Below, one piece after another: positions 10,336 to 20,544 of a stretch of DNA of 64,000 nt. Location: contig JAJEKV010000427.1 in NCBI GenBank assembly GCA_021234155.1, positions 124,001-188,000 on the forward strand, in the 5' to 3' direction. The notes under the pieces are model-generated. The model ran no database searches, had not been told where the DNA came from, and was given only the letters and a program-made list of their open reading frames with translations. The first letter of the stretch is position 1. The number at the start of each line of letters is the position of its first letter. This DNA comes from Isoetes taiwanensis (lineage: Eukaryota; Streptophyta; Lycopodiopsida; Isoetales; Isoetaceae). The position numbers were made by a program, and so were the translations under genes.

Positions 10336-10790
10336 GGTGCGGTATTGGAAACTTCGCTTCAAAGATGTCTTGGTGCGGGGCTGGAAACTTTCGCTTCAAA
10401 GATGTCTTGGAGGTGTCTTTTGCTTGGAATTACGCTCTTGATTTTTCTCTCGAGACACTTCCGGCTACAAAAAATTGAACGCATTCTCAGAACTATATGG
10501 GTCAAATTAAAAAGAAGATAGGCACAAAAAGGTTGGAAGTTACCTTGTGACTTACATTCACCTATCGATTTGTTCAGATCATAACGATGCATCCGGCTGA
10601 TTTGGCGATTGGTGTGGAGCATGACTTAATGCATCCGCTGATTTTGGCGATTGTTCTCGAAGTTGGAGCTTGACTTGATGCACCCCATCGATTTGTTGAC
10701 ATCTCGCTGATTTGTCCGAAGTTCCTATAACCCGATGCATCTTTCCGATTTTGCCCGAAGTTTCTATCCGCGGTCTAATGCTTTTGAAGG
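10336..10790. repeat. Degenerate tandem repeats between minus-strand exons
   Basis: CGCTTCAAAGATGTCTTGG-type units of about 37 bp are duplicated at about 10,349-10,412. Further on, four poorly conserved units of 45-57 bp begin GATGCATC/GATGCACC and contain a CTGATTT(T)GGCGATT or CCGAAGTT phrase (about 10,582-10,770). They may be coding repeats of the surrounding gene or intronic. Confidence 0.5.
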
Positions 10791-10900
10791 GGTGTGAGTG
10801 TCTTGTCCCCCTAGCTGATCACATTGTACCTCTATATCTACAAAGTAGGGATGAAGAAGTAAGCTACATATCCCAATTGCATCAAACAAGACTTGGTTAC

Positions 10901-11818
10901 CTTTGAGGGTAGAAAATAAGTCCCTTTTTGGTGTGCTATATGGACTCACAAAGTCATTGCCACCAATATGAACAGTTAAACCTGAATTAGTAAACGGCAC
11001 CATGCTCTGCAAACCTGGAATTGAATCACAATTGATTGTAACTATGCTTTGGCATCTCAATATGACAAGGGCGCTCACCTATAAGTGCCTCAGTAGCTTG
11101 AAGTTGCTTTTGATCCTCCCTACTTACACCTAAGGCTTGTATCCATGCCGTAGAAAATTCATGACAACAATTCTCAATGCAACAGTGATTACAAATCCTG
11201 CAAAGTGAACACAAATTTGTCAATGAGAATACAATTATACTAAGCACTTCAGGAATTTTGTTATGAGGTACCTCAAGAGGCTGAGCAGACATGGAAGATG
11301 GTATTGTTGACTGCATTCAGCAATCAAAGTTGGTAGTGGTTTCCCCATCCACTGGAGGATCTTGCCACAGATTGGACAGCCACTACCATAATCTTCAGCC
11401 TTATCAAGGTCTGGAAGTAGTGTATCAAAGACAAATAAAGGAAGACGGTCTTTGCAAGACAGAAACCTCTCTAACCTTGGTTCCAGCACTTTCAATGCTG
11501 TTGTGTCTGTTTCCCTGGCTGACAGCAGATTAAGCTCCTCGATTTTTGTCTGCTCAAGGTCTGGTAATAGTTCCTTGAGCTCAGCCTCTGTATCTTGGCA
11601 TATAGCCCGAATACCGTCTGCACGACTTGGTTTATCCTTAATCATTCCTTCCCATCTCTTTAAATCTTTATTCATCTTCTCGGTCTGCAACTCAAGGTGC
11701 TGAACCTTCATTTGTAGCACCTGCAGGCTTTGATCACAAGTTTGCAACCTCGCCTTACACTGAATCACTTCTGATCTTGTAGAGTTGATCCATTCTCCTA
11801 GTGTCCTGTTGAATTCAA
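10901..11818 (-). CDS. Coiled-coil protein with Cys/His zinc-like motif, 3 exons (partial)
   Basis: Exons 11,818-11,272, 11,197-11,079 and 11,014-10,901 have good junctions (acceptors TTTCCAG, TTTGCAG, TTCCAG; donors GAG|GTACCT, ATAG|GTGAGC, AAAG|GTAACC). They read through without a stop. The first exon is a long heptad-like helix (about residues 15-120), then CPICGKILQW and ECSQQYHLPCLL. The second continues ICNHCCIENCCHEF, so the Cys/His pairs could bind zinc in a RING- or PHD-like way. The third contains GLTVHIGGNDFVSPYS. I do not recognise the family. Exons before and after are likely: the first exon begins at an acceptor and the last ends at a donor. Confidence 0.5.
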
Positions 11819-11839
11819 CTGGAAAGTAATCCAAGGTTA

Positions 11840-12360
11840 GTACCACATGACACAACAGGCACCACTTTACATACCACAAATTCCATCATGACAAACTTTG
11901 CACCACAAATGGCGTCATAGGCACCACAGGTGGTGTGGCACCACAATACACCCAAAGCACCACATATGGCAGACATCCATTACTTTGCACCACAAATGGC
12001 GTCAAAGACACCACATGTGGTGCAAAATGTGGAACCATAGTGGTGCCACATTTTACACCACATGTGGCACCACAACGCACAGAAAGCACCACATCCGGCA
12101 GGCATCCACCACCCCAGTGCAATATTTAGCGCAGCAGTTGGCACCACATATGGCATACAATCCACCATTCACAAGTATCACCATATCTAACATCACATGT
12201 GACACTAAGTATAGAAACATATGGAAGCCAATTCACTATTCAGATAAGGTACCACGTTTGGTACTATATATGACACTACATATGCTATAAACTATATTAT
12301 TAACATATAATTGGCACCATATGACTGCCCTGTAACACATTTGGAGCTACATACTACTGT
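11840..12360. repeat. CACCACAAATGG/CACCACATATGG degenerate repeat block with inverted repeat
   Basis: About 25 CACCACA cores in two longer related units. Both begin GCACCACAAATGGCGTCA (about 11,901 and 11,986) and end AAAGCACCACAT-C/TGGCA. The second unit carries an insertion with a 22-bp inverted repeat (12,011-12,032 and 12,046-12,067, one mismatch). It lies upstream of the coiled-coil exon on the minus strand. Confidence 0.75.
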
Positions 12361-12550
12361 GAACTGAAATTATCCACCACAATTCGAAACTAGCAGCACA
12401 AATTTCCTACACATAACTTACAACACACCCAAATGAAGAAAAAGTGGTGTACCTGATTGTTCAAGCTTGTGAGACCTTTCTGGAAAATAACAGTTCCAAT
12501 ATTAAATTGCATCATATGGTGGTTCCAGAAGAAGAGGGTTGAAAAGTACC

Positions 12551-13150
12551 TTTTTTCAATTGATTTTCCCCGAGATTCTTCTTACGGACTTGAGGAGGCT
12601 TGAATTGTGGCCTAGTCATTTCAAGAGAGGAAGCATCATCTCGTGGCATTTTTGCTCGCTTCCTCACTATTTGAAATGCTTGCATGCTTCCTCCACGTTG
12701 GGACGGAGAGGCTTGACCCTTTTTCTCTTAACCGTTGCTTAAACTCAACCGGGGTTTATCTCTTTACCTTTTTGTGTGAAGGTAATACGCAATGACCATA
12801 GTCCGTGGAGGCCATGCCTCCCCGGGCACACGTCCTTTGTGAGATTTTCCTGTAAAGGGACATATATTCATTATAACTCTCCTTGCTCAGAGTCTTCAAC
12901 CTGCATGATGAAACAAAACAATATTTTAAACAACAGAGAATCATGGGCATCTCCGAATCTAGAATGCAACCCATCTGTAAGTGGATTTCCCTGATACTTT
13001 CGGCCCCCAAACAGACTCGATTTCTTCTTGTGTGGCGTAATGCTTTTCTTGCCTGTACATTTCCTTGTAGGTGTATCTCGTGGCATTCAAGTCCGGTATG
13101 ATCAAAGCCATTTCGTAATCGATCTTCTTGCCAGAATTCAGAAATGGTCT
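12551..13150 (-). CDS. Candidate exons of the 8.6-13 kb minus-strand gene(s), unrecognised
   Basis: Three stretches look like exons. About 13,140-12,970 encodes IDYEMALIIPDLNATRYTY then TQEEIESVWGPK. About 12,889-12,773 (acceptor CATGCAG, donor AAAAAG|GTAAAG) encodes SKESYNEYMSLYRKISQ. About 12,745-12,551 encodes a basic QFKPPQVRKKNL and ends AAAG|GTACTT. They are small, share good junctions and lie just upstream of the coiled-coil exons. No domain recognised; the exon set is an inference. Confidence 0.3.
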
Positions 13151-13159
13151 TGCCGGATT

Positions 13160-15329
13160 TAGGGAGCGGGATCAGAGTTTTTGGAGGAAAATGAAAACAG
13201 GCATCGTGTAATTAAAAAAAGACAAAAATTTTGAATAAGTAATCATGTGTATATTTGAAAAAATAACTGCCTCTCCCACTACAAATTCGGTTTATCCCAC
13301 CACACTTAGCACCCAAAATTGTGGTGCTAAAATGCACGTTTTTGTTCCACTACAACATAGATGTTGGCAAACTAAATCAGTCTCATGTTAAACCATAAAC
13401 TGATGGGAAACAAATAATGTAAATTCGATACAACTCCATAGAGTCAGATAATATAAATTCAATACAACTCCATAGAGTCTTTTATTACATTGACACAAAG
13501 TCTTTTAGGAGTAACCATCGTGCATTCGAAATATTTACAACAGTGTCTAATATCTTTTCTGGCCAACAATAATTTGCCACGTGTAGAAAATAATGTGTTG
13601 GACGAACATGCAGCCAACTAGAATCAACCGAACATTTATCATAAGATATGATCTTTTCTCTTCAATATTACTTATGCAGCTTGGCATAACCGACACTCTC
13701 TTCAGTAGTTTCACAAGGCATGTGCAGCACAAACTTGAGCCTTTTCAATTCAATTTAATAATAGAAACAACCCTTACTTTTTCTTATTCGATCACTAAAA
13801 TTTAATTCGACATACTCCTCTCATGAAGTGCTCGGAATGGGAGTGTCCTCCATGGCCTTATAAATCCGACGCCGACTGCTCCAGAGTTTCCAATCTGGGC
13901 TCCTATAATTGACATCACAATTCCTTTGGCCAAGTCTTAGCTCTTCCAGGAGGGTTCAATAAAAATGGAATTTCTGGCCTTAGAATCATGCCAGCCCAAG
14001 AAGCTACTGAACTCTGGGAGGAAGAGATGCAATCTCTCTTACCTCATTGGACGGGGGAGATGCAACTCGGAGTAGTCTCATTGGGTGATATTATAGGATT
14101 ACATGTCCGATCACAACAAAGCCTGATTTAGCCTATCTGCAAAGTATGCACAGGAGGGGCGGATGGAGTGGTCAATGCTAGCCATTGTCTCTAGCCAGCC
14201 CAGGTCATTGCCATAACTCGGTCTGATCTATCTGGAGACCCCAGCCATCAGTCGACTCCCCTGAATCTGAGCCCCAGGCAAGAGCTCATTTGATGTTTTG
14301 ACATTGACGATGTACCGTACATGTTGTGATGGTATGGATGTTGACTACCCTTCGAGGTAGTGTTGTTATATGGTATTAGTGCTTACGTTGTATATCCCTT
14401 CCGTTGATATAGGGACCCTAGAAGATGGGACAGAATGATGCCTCTATGTCCTCTACTCGTCTGTTTGGTCTTCCCAAACGTGAGTGAGATGGAGGGTCCA
14501 TACAATGGGTAACCGTTGAATGGAGAACATCTTTTGATGTATACGACGGGCCCTCATATATAGCACAAGGAGCTTCACACTTTTTGCACCGTTTCTAATA
14601 ACTATGTCAAAGATTTCCTCGCTTCCAAATGTGTTTTGTTGAACTTGATTTAGCATGTGACTTCCAAATTCCTAGTGTATGTTTCTATGCTGCATAATGG
14701 AATCCAGTGAATTAGCATGCGTTTCTTAAGATCCCCATTTCACCAACCGGGATGGAGCTCATTTCGATTTTACAAGAGAGCCTGATACCATCTATTGCAT
14801 GTTGCATGTTGGAGCCAAACAAATGTGTTCTTCAATGAAGAGGTATTTAGATCTAGAAAGAACTTGTAGCATGATTATTTGATTCTTTTATAAACTTACA
14901 AGTGCATATTGTTTTTGCCTCCTTTCTAGAGGGTGCGTTAGAAGCCATATTTGCCTAATGTTTATCTGACTAGTACAGCTGGTGGCTTTGAAGTAATTTC
15001 TTATGGGAAGGGTAGGCATGCTTTGGAGCCTCATGTGGCCATTGGTCCAGTCTTAGGTGCGTCAGTATACTCAGTTTGCAACAACTTGTCTTGAGGGAAA
15101 CTGATCCTTTAGATGCTACTGTACGATATTCTAACCATGTAATTGTAAGATTATTTTTCCTTTTGCTATCTTATTCTCTTGTTTTTAGTACAATTTTTAG
15201 AGTGTTTATTGTTTCTCAATTGGTATTGCATTGGCTAGTGAATAGAAACTGTGTAATAATGTGTTTTGGGATTACATAGTTCTTCTCCATATGGTTCTTT
15301 CAATTTCTTGGTGCACTGGCTACCAATTT
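13160..15329. other. Intergenic, no gene recognised
   Basis: AT-rich to neutral sequence. It contains a small hairpin (TTAGCACC...GGTGCTAA, 13,306-13,330) beside CACTACAAATTC, which faintly recalls a CACTA transposon tip. A 28-bp phrase ending CAATACAACTCCATAGAGTC is repeated near 13,420-13,480. Short ORFs have no coding character I recognise. Confidence 0.4.
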
Positions 15330-16090
15330 TGCCTACTTTCAATTTCTACCTACTAGAAGGAAGCCAGCCACTTGGTTCTCTAGATGGAATGTGCAGGAAT
15401 ATGGGTGCATATAGGAGCAGAACAACAAGGACCACAATTGCTGCAAACTATACATAGACACATGCTTTCTTAGTAAGTTGTGGGATGCCAATGCTTTAGA
15501 GTTGGTAAAGACATCACCTTATAAAAGTTAGACCAATCCCATGCTTGCCGGGGTCCACAGCAATACTGTTAACATATTTGTCTATGAAGAAATGCAGAAC
15601 GATTGTATCCATTCAAACTGGAGCATATCGCCTCAGACGGGCAGATGGGCTCGAGAAGAGGGAGAAAACAGGCAATGCTGCCAAATGGGAGTAATTGAAG
15701 ATGAGTGTTACATCCTTAAGAATCGTCCATCATTTGCACCTATCCAGACATGGTATACTAGGTTGGTTACAACTAACTAACCACTATATGTAATATGGCA
15801 TACACCTTCAGTAATGGCACTAGCATCATATATCCAGAAGGTGCTAGATATCCAAGCTCAATTGTGTCCCCCATTAGATTGACATGTATTAGCAGTACAA
15901 TTAAAGCGAGCTTATTACTGTTAAGGTTTTTTCCTAGAATATCCTTCAGGGTGGGGTTTTTAAAATCTTGGACAGCAATAGTCCTATTGTGTTCTTACTT
16001 TCTTTGTTTTGGTCCATGTTCTTACTTTCTTTGTTTGGGTCCCATAGACCTCTTGGTCTCTGTGGATGTTAGAATTCAGTTCAATTTGTG
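15330..16090 (+). mobile_element. LINE 3' fragment, decayed
   Basis: Translated pieces match the other LINE copies here. They include the equivalent of RCIQ..(about 15,395), FWDANALELVKTSPY (about 15,485) and TGRWAREEGENRQCCQMG...EDECYILKN (about 15,635-15,730), the C-terminal Cys/His knuckle. The 3' UTR contains the family's terminal stem-loop AGACC-TCTT-GGTCT (16,046-16,059), then TGTGGATG and a short degenerate tail. A 29-bp phrase GTTCTTACTTTCTTTGTTT is duplicated just before it. It ends about 600 bp upstream of the STR8-like start codon. Confidence 0.8.
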
Positions 16091-16687
16091 GTCAATCTAA
16101 CCTTTTCTACTTGGTAACATGCCCCCAGCAAAATCCAAAAAAAAAAAAAAAAAAATTGCACAAACAAATCAGACAAAACAGGGATGGACATCCATCAAAT
16201 ACAACTCTTCTGCAACAATGCAGCAACTAAGCCCTCTAGAACTAGAGGCTGACATCTCCACCAGGCCAACCTACAAGAAGACGAATCCCTTGCCCCTTCC
16301 CCCCTGATTTAGCAAGTATGAGTGGTAGTCTCGAAATCCTCCACAACAACAAAACCAGAGGGAAAAAAAGCCTCTCAAAAATTGGCCATCAAGCTTGCGA
16401 CCCTATATTTGAAATACCAATCGTATTCGAGACCAAGATTCCTAACTCAAAATACCCCAATGTTTATAGAACATCAATCGAGCTTCCTAGCTCAGGCCGC
16501 TATAGGCTAGTATTATGGGTTCATATATGGCTCCATAGTTTTCGCCCTGTAAAAAAAACCAATGTAGAAACAATTGAGTCAAATACACGAGGACAACTTT
16601 ATTTAGGCAGGGCTAATAGAAACGATATCCAGATTTACAGTATTTCGAATTCGATGTAAGGGGTTGTGGGCTGCTGATGAGGTTTAT
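16091..16687. other. Upstream region of the STR8-like gene
   Basis: Starts with an A-run (about 16,136-16,155), then about 500 bp with long open frames but no family I recognise. A perfect CCTCTAG-AA-CTAGAGG palindrome lies at about 16,231-16,246. Promoter and 5' UTR of the following gene must lie here; I see no decisive TATA element. Confidence 0.4.
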
Positions 16688-19355
16688 ATGATGACTACCT
16701 GCATAATCTCCAGGGAAGTAGTAGGCACTCCATCTCGGTTCGTAGACATCAATACCTCTGCTTTCCCATCATGCAGATTAATCAATGCAAAATGTGGCCT
16801 TGGTCTTATGTTCCTATCCAAAAATGCCGTAATTCAGTTGCGTCAACATGGCCCAAGAGTTCGAGATCTTCGTCCCCATTGTGGCAACAAGACCATGGCT
16901 TCCCAAGGTTCTGGTTTCAGCTTTGAGGATGTGGATGCTAGTTTGGGACAGAATGGGGACCAGGGGTTTGTCGTGGTGAATTTTTACCATTTTGTGCATT
17001 TGCACGATCCCCATCAGGAAGTTGCTCGTCACAATGCATTCATGCAGGTAGAAAGCAAACCAAGATTTCATCTATTCAGTACTGATAATCCTACTTGGTC
17101 CTCTTTATACCACATACAATTTTCTTTTGTTCTTCATATTTGCACTTGAGCATGATTGCTGTGCTTCTTTCCCTTTTCCTTCTCTTTGTTCCTGGTAGAT
17201 GAGAAAATGAAGATGAATTAGAGGGTCAGCTGTATGGTTGTAAGGATTTCGTCATTCTGACGTTTATAAGTTGCAGGGAAAAAATATACATGGGAGAATT
17301 TATATCAATCATCAAGGAATCAATGCACAGGTACCATTTCTAGATGATATTTAACTCGTAAGAGATTCTTTTCCGCATATAACTTTTTATCCTGTTTGCA
17401 GTTAAGTGGCCCGTTTGAAGATGCTATGGCATATGCTAATTGGGTAAAAGCTGACGACAAGTTCTCTGCATTGCTAATACAAGTAACTCCGGCATCCCAT
17501 GGGCATGCTTTTCCTCGCCTTCAGCTTAGGTACAAACCTTCTTTGGTCCAGGTATTGCACTGTCTGATTATTTATACAACAGGACAATTGTTAATTTCAT
17601 TTTGGATCTTCTAGCCATTTCTAGGTCTAGCACTGCACACAAAAAGCATATAAGAACAGCAGACAGTATTGCATGCTTTGTTTCCTTAAAAAAATCAACC
17701 TTCCCAACTTATAGCTATTATGTGATGAGAGTTGATATCAGTTTCTGATTTCAAGTTAACCTTTTTGCACTTTATGCTGGTCCATTTAGTGGCATCACAT
17801 TGGACACCCTTATGTAACAATTGTACCTTGACATGAATAATGCTCGAGGATTTTTTATTATGCAAGGGCATGAAATATTATCATCAGCTCCTCTGAAGCA
17901 TTAATAATGTATATCCCAAATGTGTGGTCAAGGATTCATAATGTATCATTATGAATCCTTGACCTACCAGTTAATACAATCCTTTCTATTTGCTTACAGA
18001 TTGATGGTGGAACTGCTTCTCTTCCGTTAACGGATCCAGAGATGCGTGCCACATGGTTGTCTCCACATGAATGGAAAGAGCAGCTTGAGAGAATCTCATC
18101 TCTATCGGAAACAACGCGGGATCATACAAGCTTTAGAGATGCCCGAGGCCAAGGCAGGAAGAAAAAGATGGTTATTTTGGATCTCAGAAATGGTACATGT
18201 AATAAAACTGTGTTCATCAATATCATCACCAGGAAGGTGGCTGTTAGTCTACTGTACTCATATGTGCGCACTCAAATTGACCCTCAATTAAATGTTAATT
18301 TGCTCCTGTTGCAGGATATGAGTGGGATATTGGGCATTTCAAGGGGGCATCAAGACCAGAAGTGGATTGTTTCAGGAACACTAGTTTTGGATGCTCAGAG
18401 GACCAGGTGACACTCATTTTTCATCCTTATCTGCATTGGATTCATATTGAAGTCGAATTAATTGTTTTATTTCTGATTTTCGCTCTTGCATGCATCACAG
18501 GAATCAGATCCTCTAGCAGAGGTTGATATGTTGCAGGATGATGTGTTGATGTATTGTACAGGTGGAATACGTTGTGATGTCTATTCAGCCATGCTAAGGT
18601 TGGATGCATATCTGAATTGTCTTCCATTCTTTCTTTAACATTGCTCAGACAATGCTTATTATATAATTCCGCTACATATAACATTCTTCTGATCATTTAA
18701 CAAGTTAAATCTACCAAGGGTCCCTTTTTCACTTATCTACACACTGGTCTGCCAGTGCAAATCTAACTGGTTTCCTTTTCCTTTTAAAACTGAACACCAA
18801 TGACAATACATTCATTTGATTAGAGGTTGTTTCATGTTTGCAGGCAGAAGGGATATAAGAATCTTTACTCTTTGCATGGGGGGATATCCAACTATTTGCA
18901 AAAGGAAGGATCTGCAAACTGGATGGGAAATTTATTTGTTTTTGATTCTCGAATGGCAATTCCTCCAGCATACTGTCAAACGGGAAGCCAGACATTAGAA
19001 GTCAAGCAGGATGCTTTATCAGCAGCTTCTTGTATGTGCTCAGTCTGTAAGCAGAATATGTCTGCTGCATGTCATCGCAACTGTGCCAATTTGGATTGCA
19101 ACAGGTTATACATGTAAGTGGAATTTAGATTTTTTCCTTGGTTATGCTTTATGAGATGAGACATACCTTATGTTACAGCCCTTCTGCAGATCCTGCTCAA
19201 ATTGTTTAGAGAGACAAAAGGGATGTTGTTCTATGGAGTGCATGAAAGCTCCAAGACTGCGGCCAGTGCTAGAGCTTTCCCACCGTTATGAACGCTGGCA
19301 CAAATATAGGTCCCTAGTGAAAAATGGTGAAGGCATTGAACCAATAACTGTGTAG
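16688..19355 (+). CDS. STR8: STR8-like rhodanese domain protein, predicted chloroplast
   Basis: Eight exons join in one 460-codon frame: 16,688-17,047, 17,277-17,330, 17,402-17,551, 18,000-18,192, 18,315-18,406, 18,501-18,598, 18,844-19,113 and 19,190-19,355. All junctions are GT-AG. The order matches Arabidopsis STR8 (At1g17850): a Ser/Arg-rich N-terminus fit for a transit peptide, an acylphosphatase-like domain (VVVNFYHFV; GRIYINHQGINAQLSGP), then a rhodanese domain (ILDLRNGYEWDIGHFKGA) with active-site loop CTGGIR near residue 302. The C-terminus is Cys-rich (HRNCANLDCNRL; CSNCLERQKGCC; APRLRPVL). Length is close to the 448 aa of the Arabidopsis protein. The start at 16,688 is the first ATG; a second follows directly. 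Rhodaneses transfer sulfane sulfur; the tRNA-modifying TrhO group is related by architecture. Everything looks intact. Confidence 0.95.
17926..17964. repeat. Perfect 17-bp inverted repeat in intron 3 of the STR8-like gene
   Basis: Arms at 17,926-17,942 and 17,948-17,964 (GGTCAAGGATTCATAAT and its exact complement) are separated by GTATC. It lies about 35 bp before the exon 4 acceptor, so a hairpin in the pre-mRNA could sit over the branch-point region. Confidence 0.8.
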
Positions 19356-20410
19356 GTGCGGTGAAAACAGAAAGATGGTGAAGCATCCAAAAAAGCAATG
19401 CCATATGCACAGGGCTTATAACAAAACAGGATACAACACACAGGAAGGGAAAGTTGAATGCCTACTAGCGGAAACAAAGTTGCTCTTTGCATTTCTGATA
19501 ACGATCTACCTTGACCTATAGCACTTCCGTTTTTTCCTTCCAAGCAGCTCATTGAACCTCGTGATATAGCAAAACTGTAATTTGGTAACTATTCCAATGT
19601 TCTTTTTATAAAAGCATACATTATTGCACTCTAATTTTGCTCCACCAGATAAGCCATCTAAAGTCATAACGCTAACTTATCCTCCCTATACACAGCAGTA
19701 TGTGCCATTATCCACTTCACGTTTTTTTACCATGTGCAAGATTTATAGGTAGTTTCATTTCTGAATGAGGAAAAGTTCTTGGATGGAATTCTTGTTTGTG
19801 GGAGATAATGATTATCATACGTTTCGAGGTTTCTGATCAAGAGTCACCAGTAGTTAAAAATGTCTTTTGGGCTTGGATCGACCCATCTTCATGTAATGTC
19901 TTATGTATTAAGTGCTAACTGTCCAACCGGTTTTTCTCATCAAATATCCTCCTTCATATATTGGCTGTGTTTCTGTTTTTGGAGGATACGGAGGCCACCA
20001 GCACTGAGGCTATTGTTTACAATTCTAACATGGGAAAAAGGGGAACGAAGAACGGACTAGTACATACCATTCTTCATTATAAACGACACCAATAACTAGT
20101 GGCAGAACAAAGACAAACCTTTTCAGCCTTATAAACTCCGCAATTAGTTTTCTCCACAGTTAGTTTTCTGCAGTTTATGTATTCTGGCTAAATGATTCTT
20201 GCTATGTATTGTGTTGCATTACATCATAGCATCACCCAAGAACATCACACAAGACGTGCGGTCTGGGATATTAAGAAGAGTACAAAATCTTTACTCTATT
20301 AGAGGTATTTACTAATGGCACAACACAGAAGCTTCAAAACATAATGTGTACAATGTCGCAAATATGACCATTTGGGTCAGTCAACAAAGTGTCAGATGTG
20401 AAAACATTGT
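19356..20410. other. 3' UTR of the STR8-like gene and intergenic DNA
   Basis: No gene seen. The first few hundred bases should include the STR8-like 3' UTR. The rest is AT-rich. Confidence 0.5.
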
Positions 20411-20539
20411 TAGCTTTGATAAAATAACATAAAAATCTTATTTGAAGTAACATTTTGATTGGTAATTGTTGATTAAGTGTTTGTAGCTTTGATAAAATAA
20501 CATAAAAATCTTATTTGAAGTAACACTTTTGATTGGTAA
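20411..20539. repeat. 73-bp-period direct duplication next to a LINE
   Basis: TAGCTTTGATAAAATAACAT and the following 35 bp occur at 20,411-20,465 and 20,484-20,539 with one indel. The second copy abuts the broken 3' end of the minus-strand LINE. Confidence 0.8.
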
Positions 20540-20544
20540 AATAT

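Noticed and set aside
11896-12200. CRISPR-like array from regularly recurring CACCACA
   Set aside because: Units vary in length and sequence, spacers are not unique and the host is a plant.
13277-13330. CACTA element start (CACTACAAATTC)
   Set aside because: No matching right tip with GTAGTG and 3-bp duplication nearby, and the tip differs from the 40.7 kb element.
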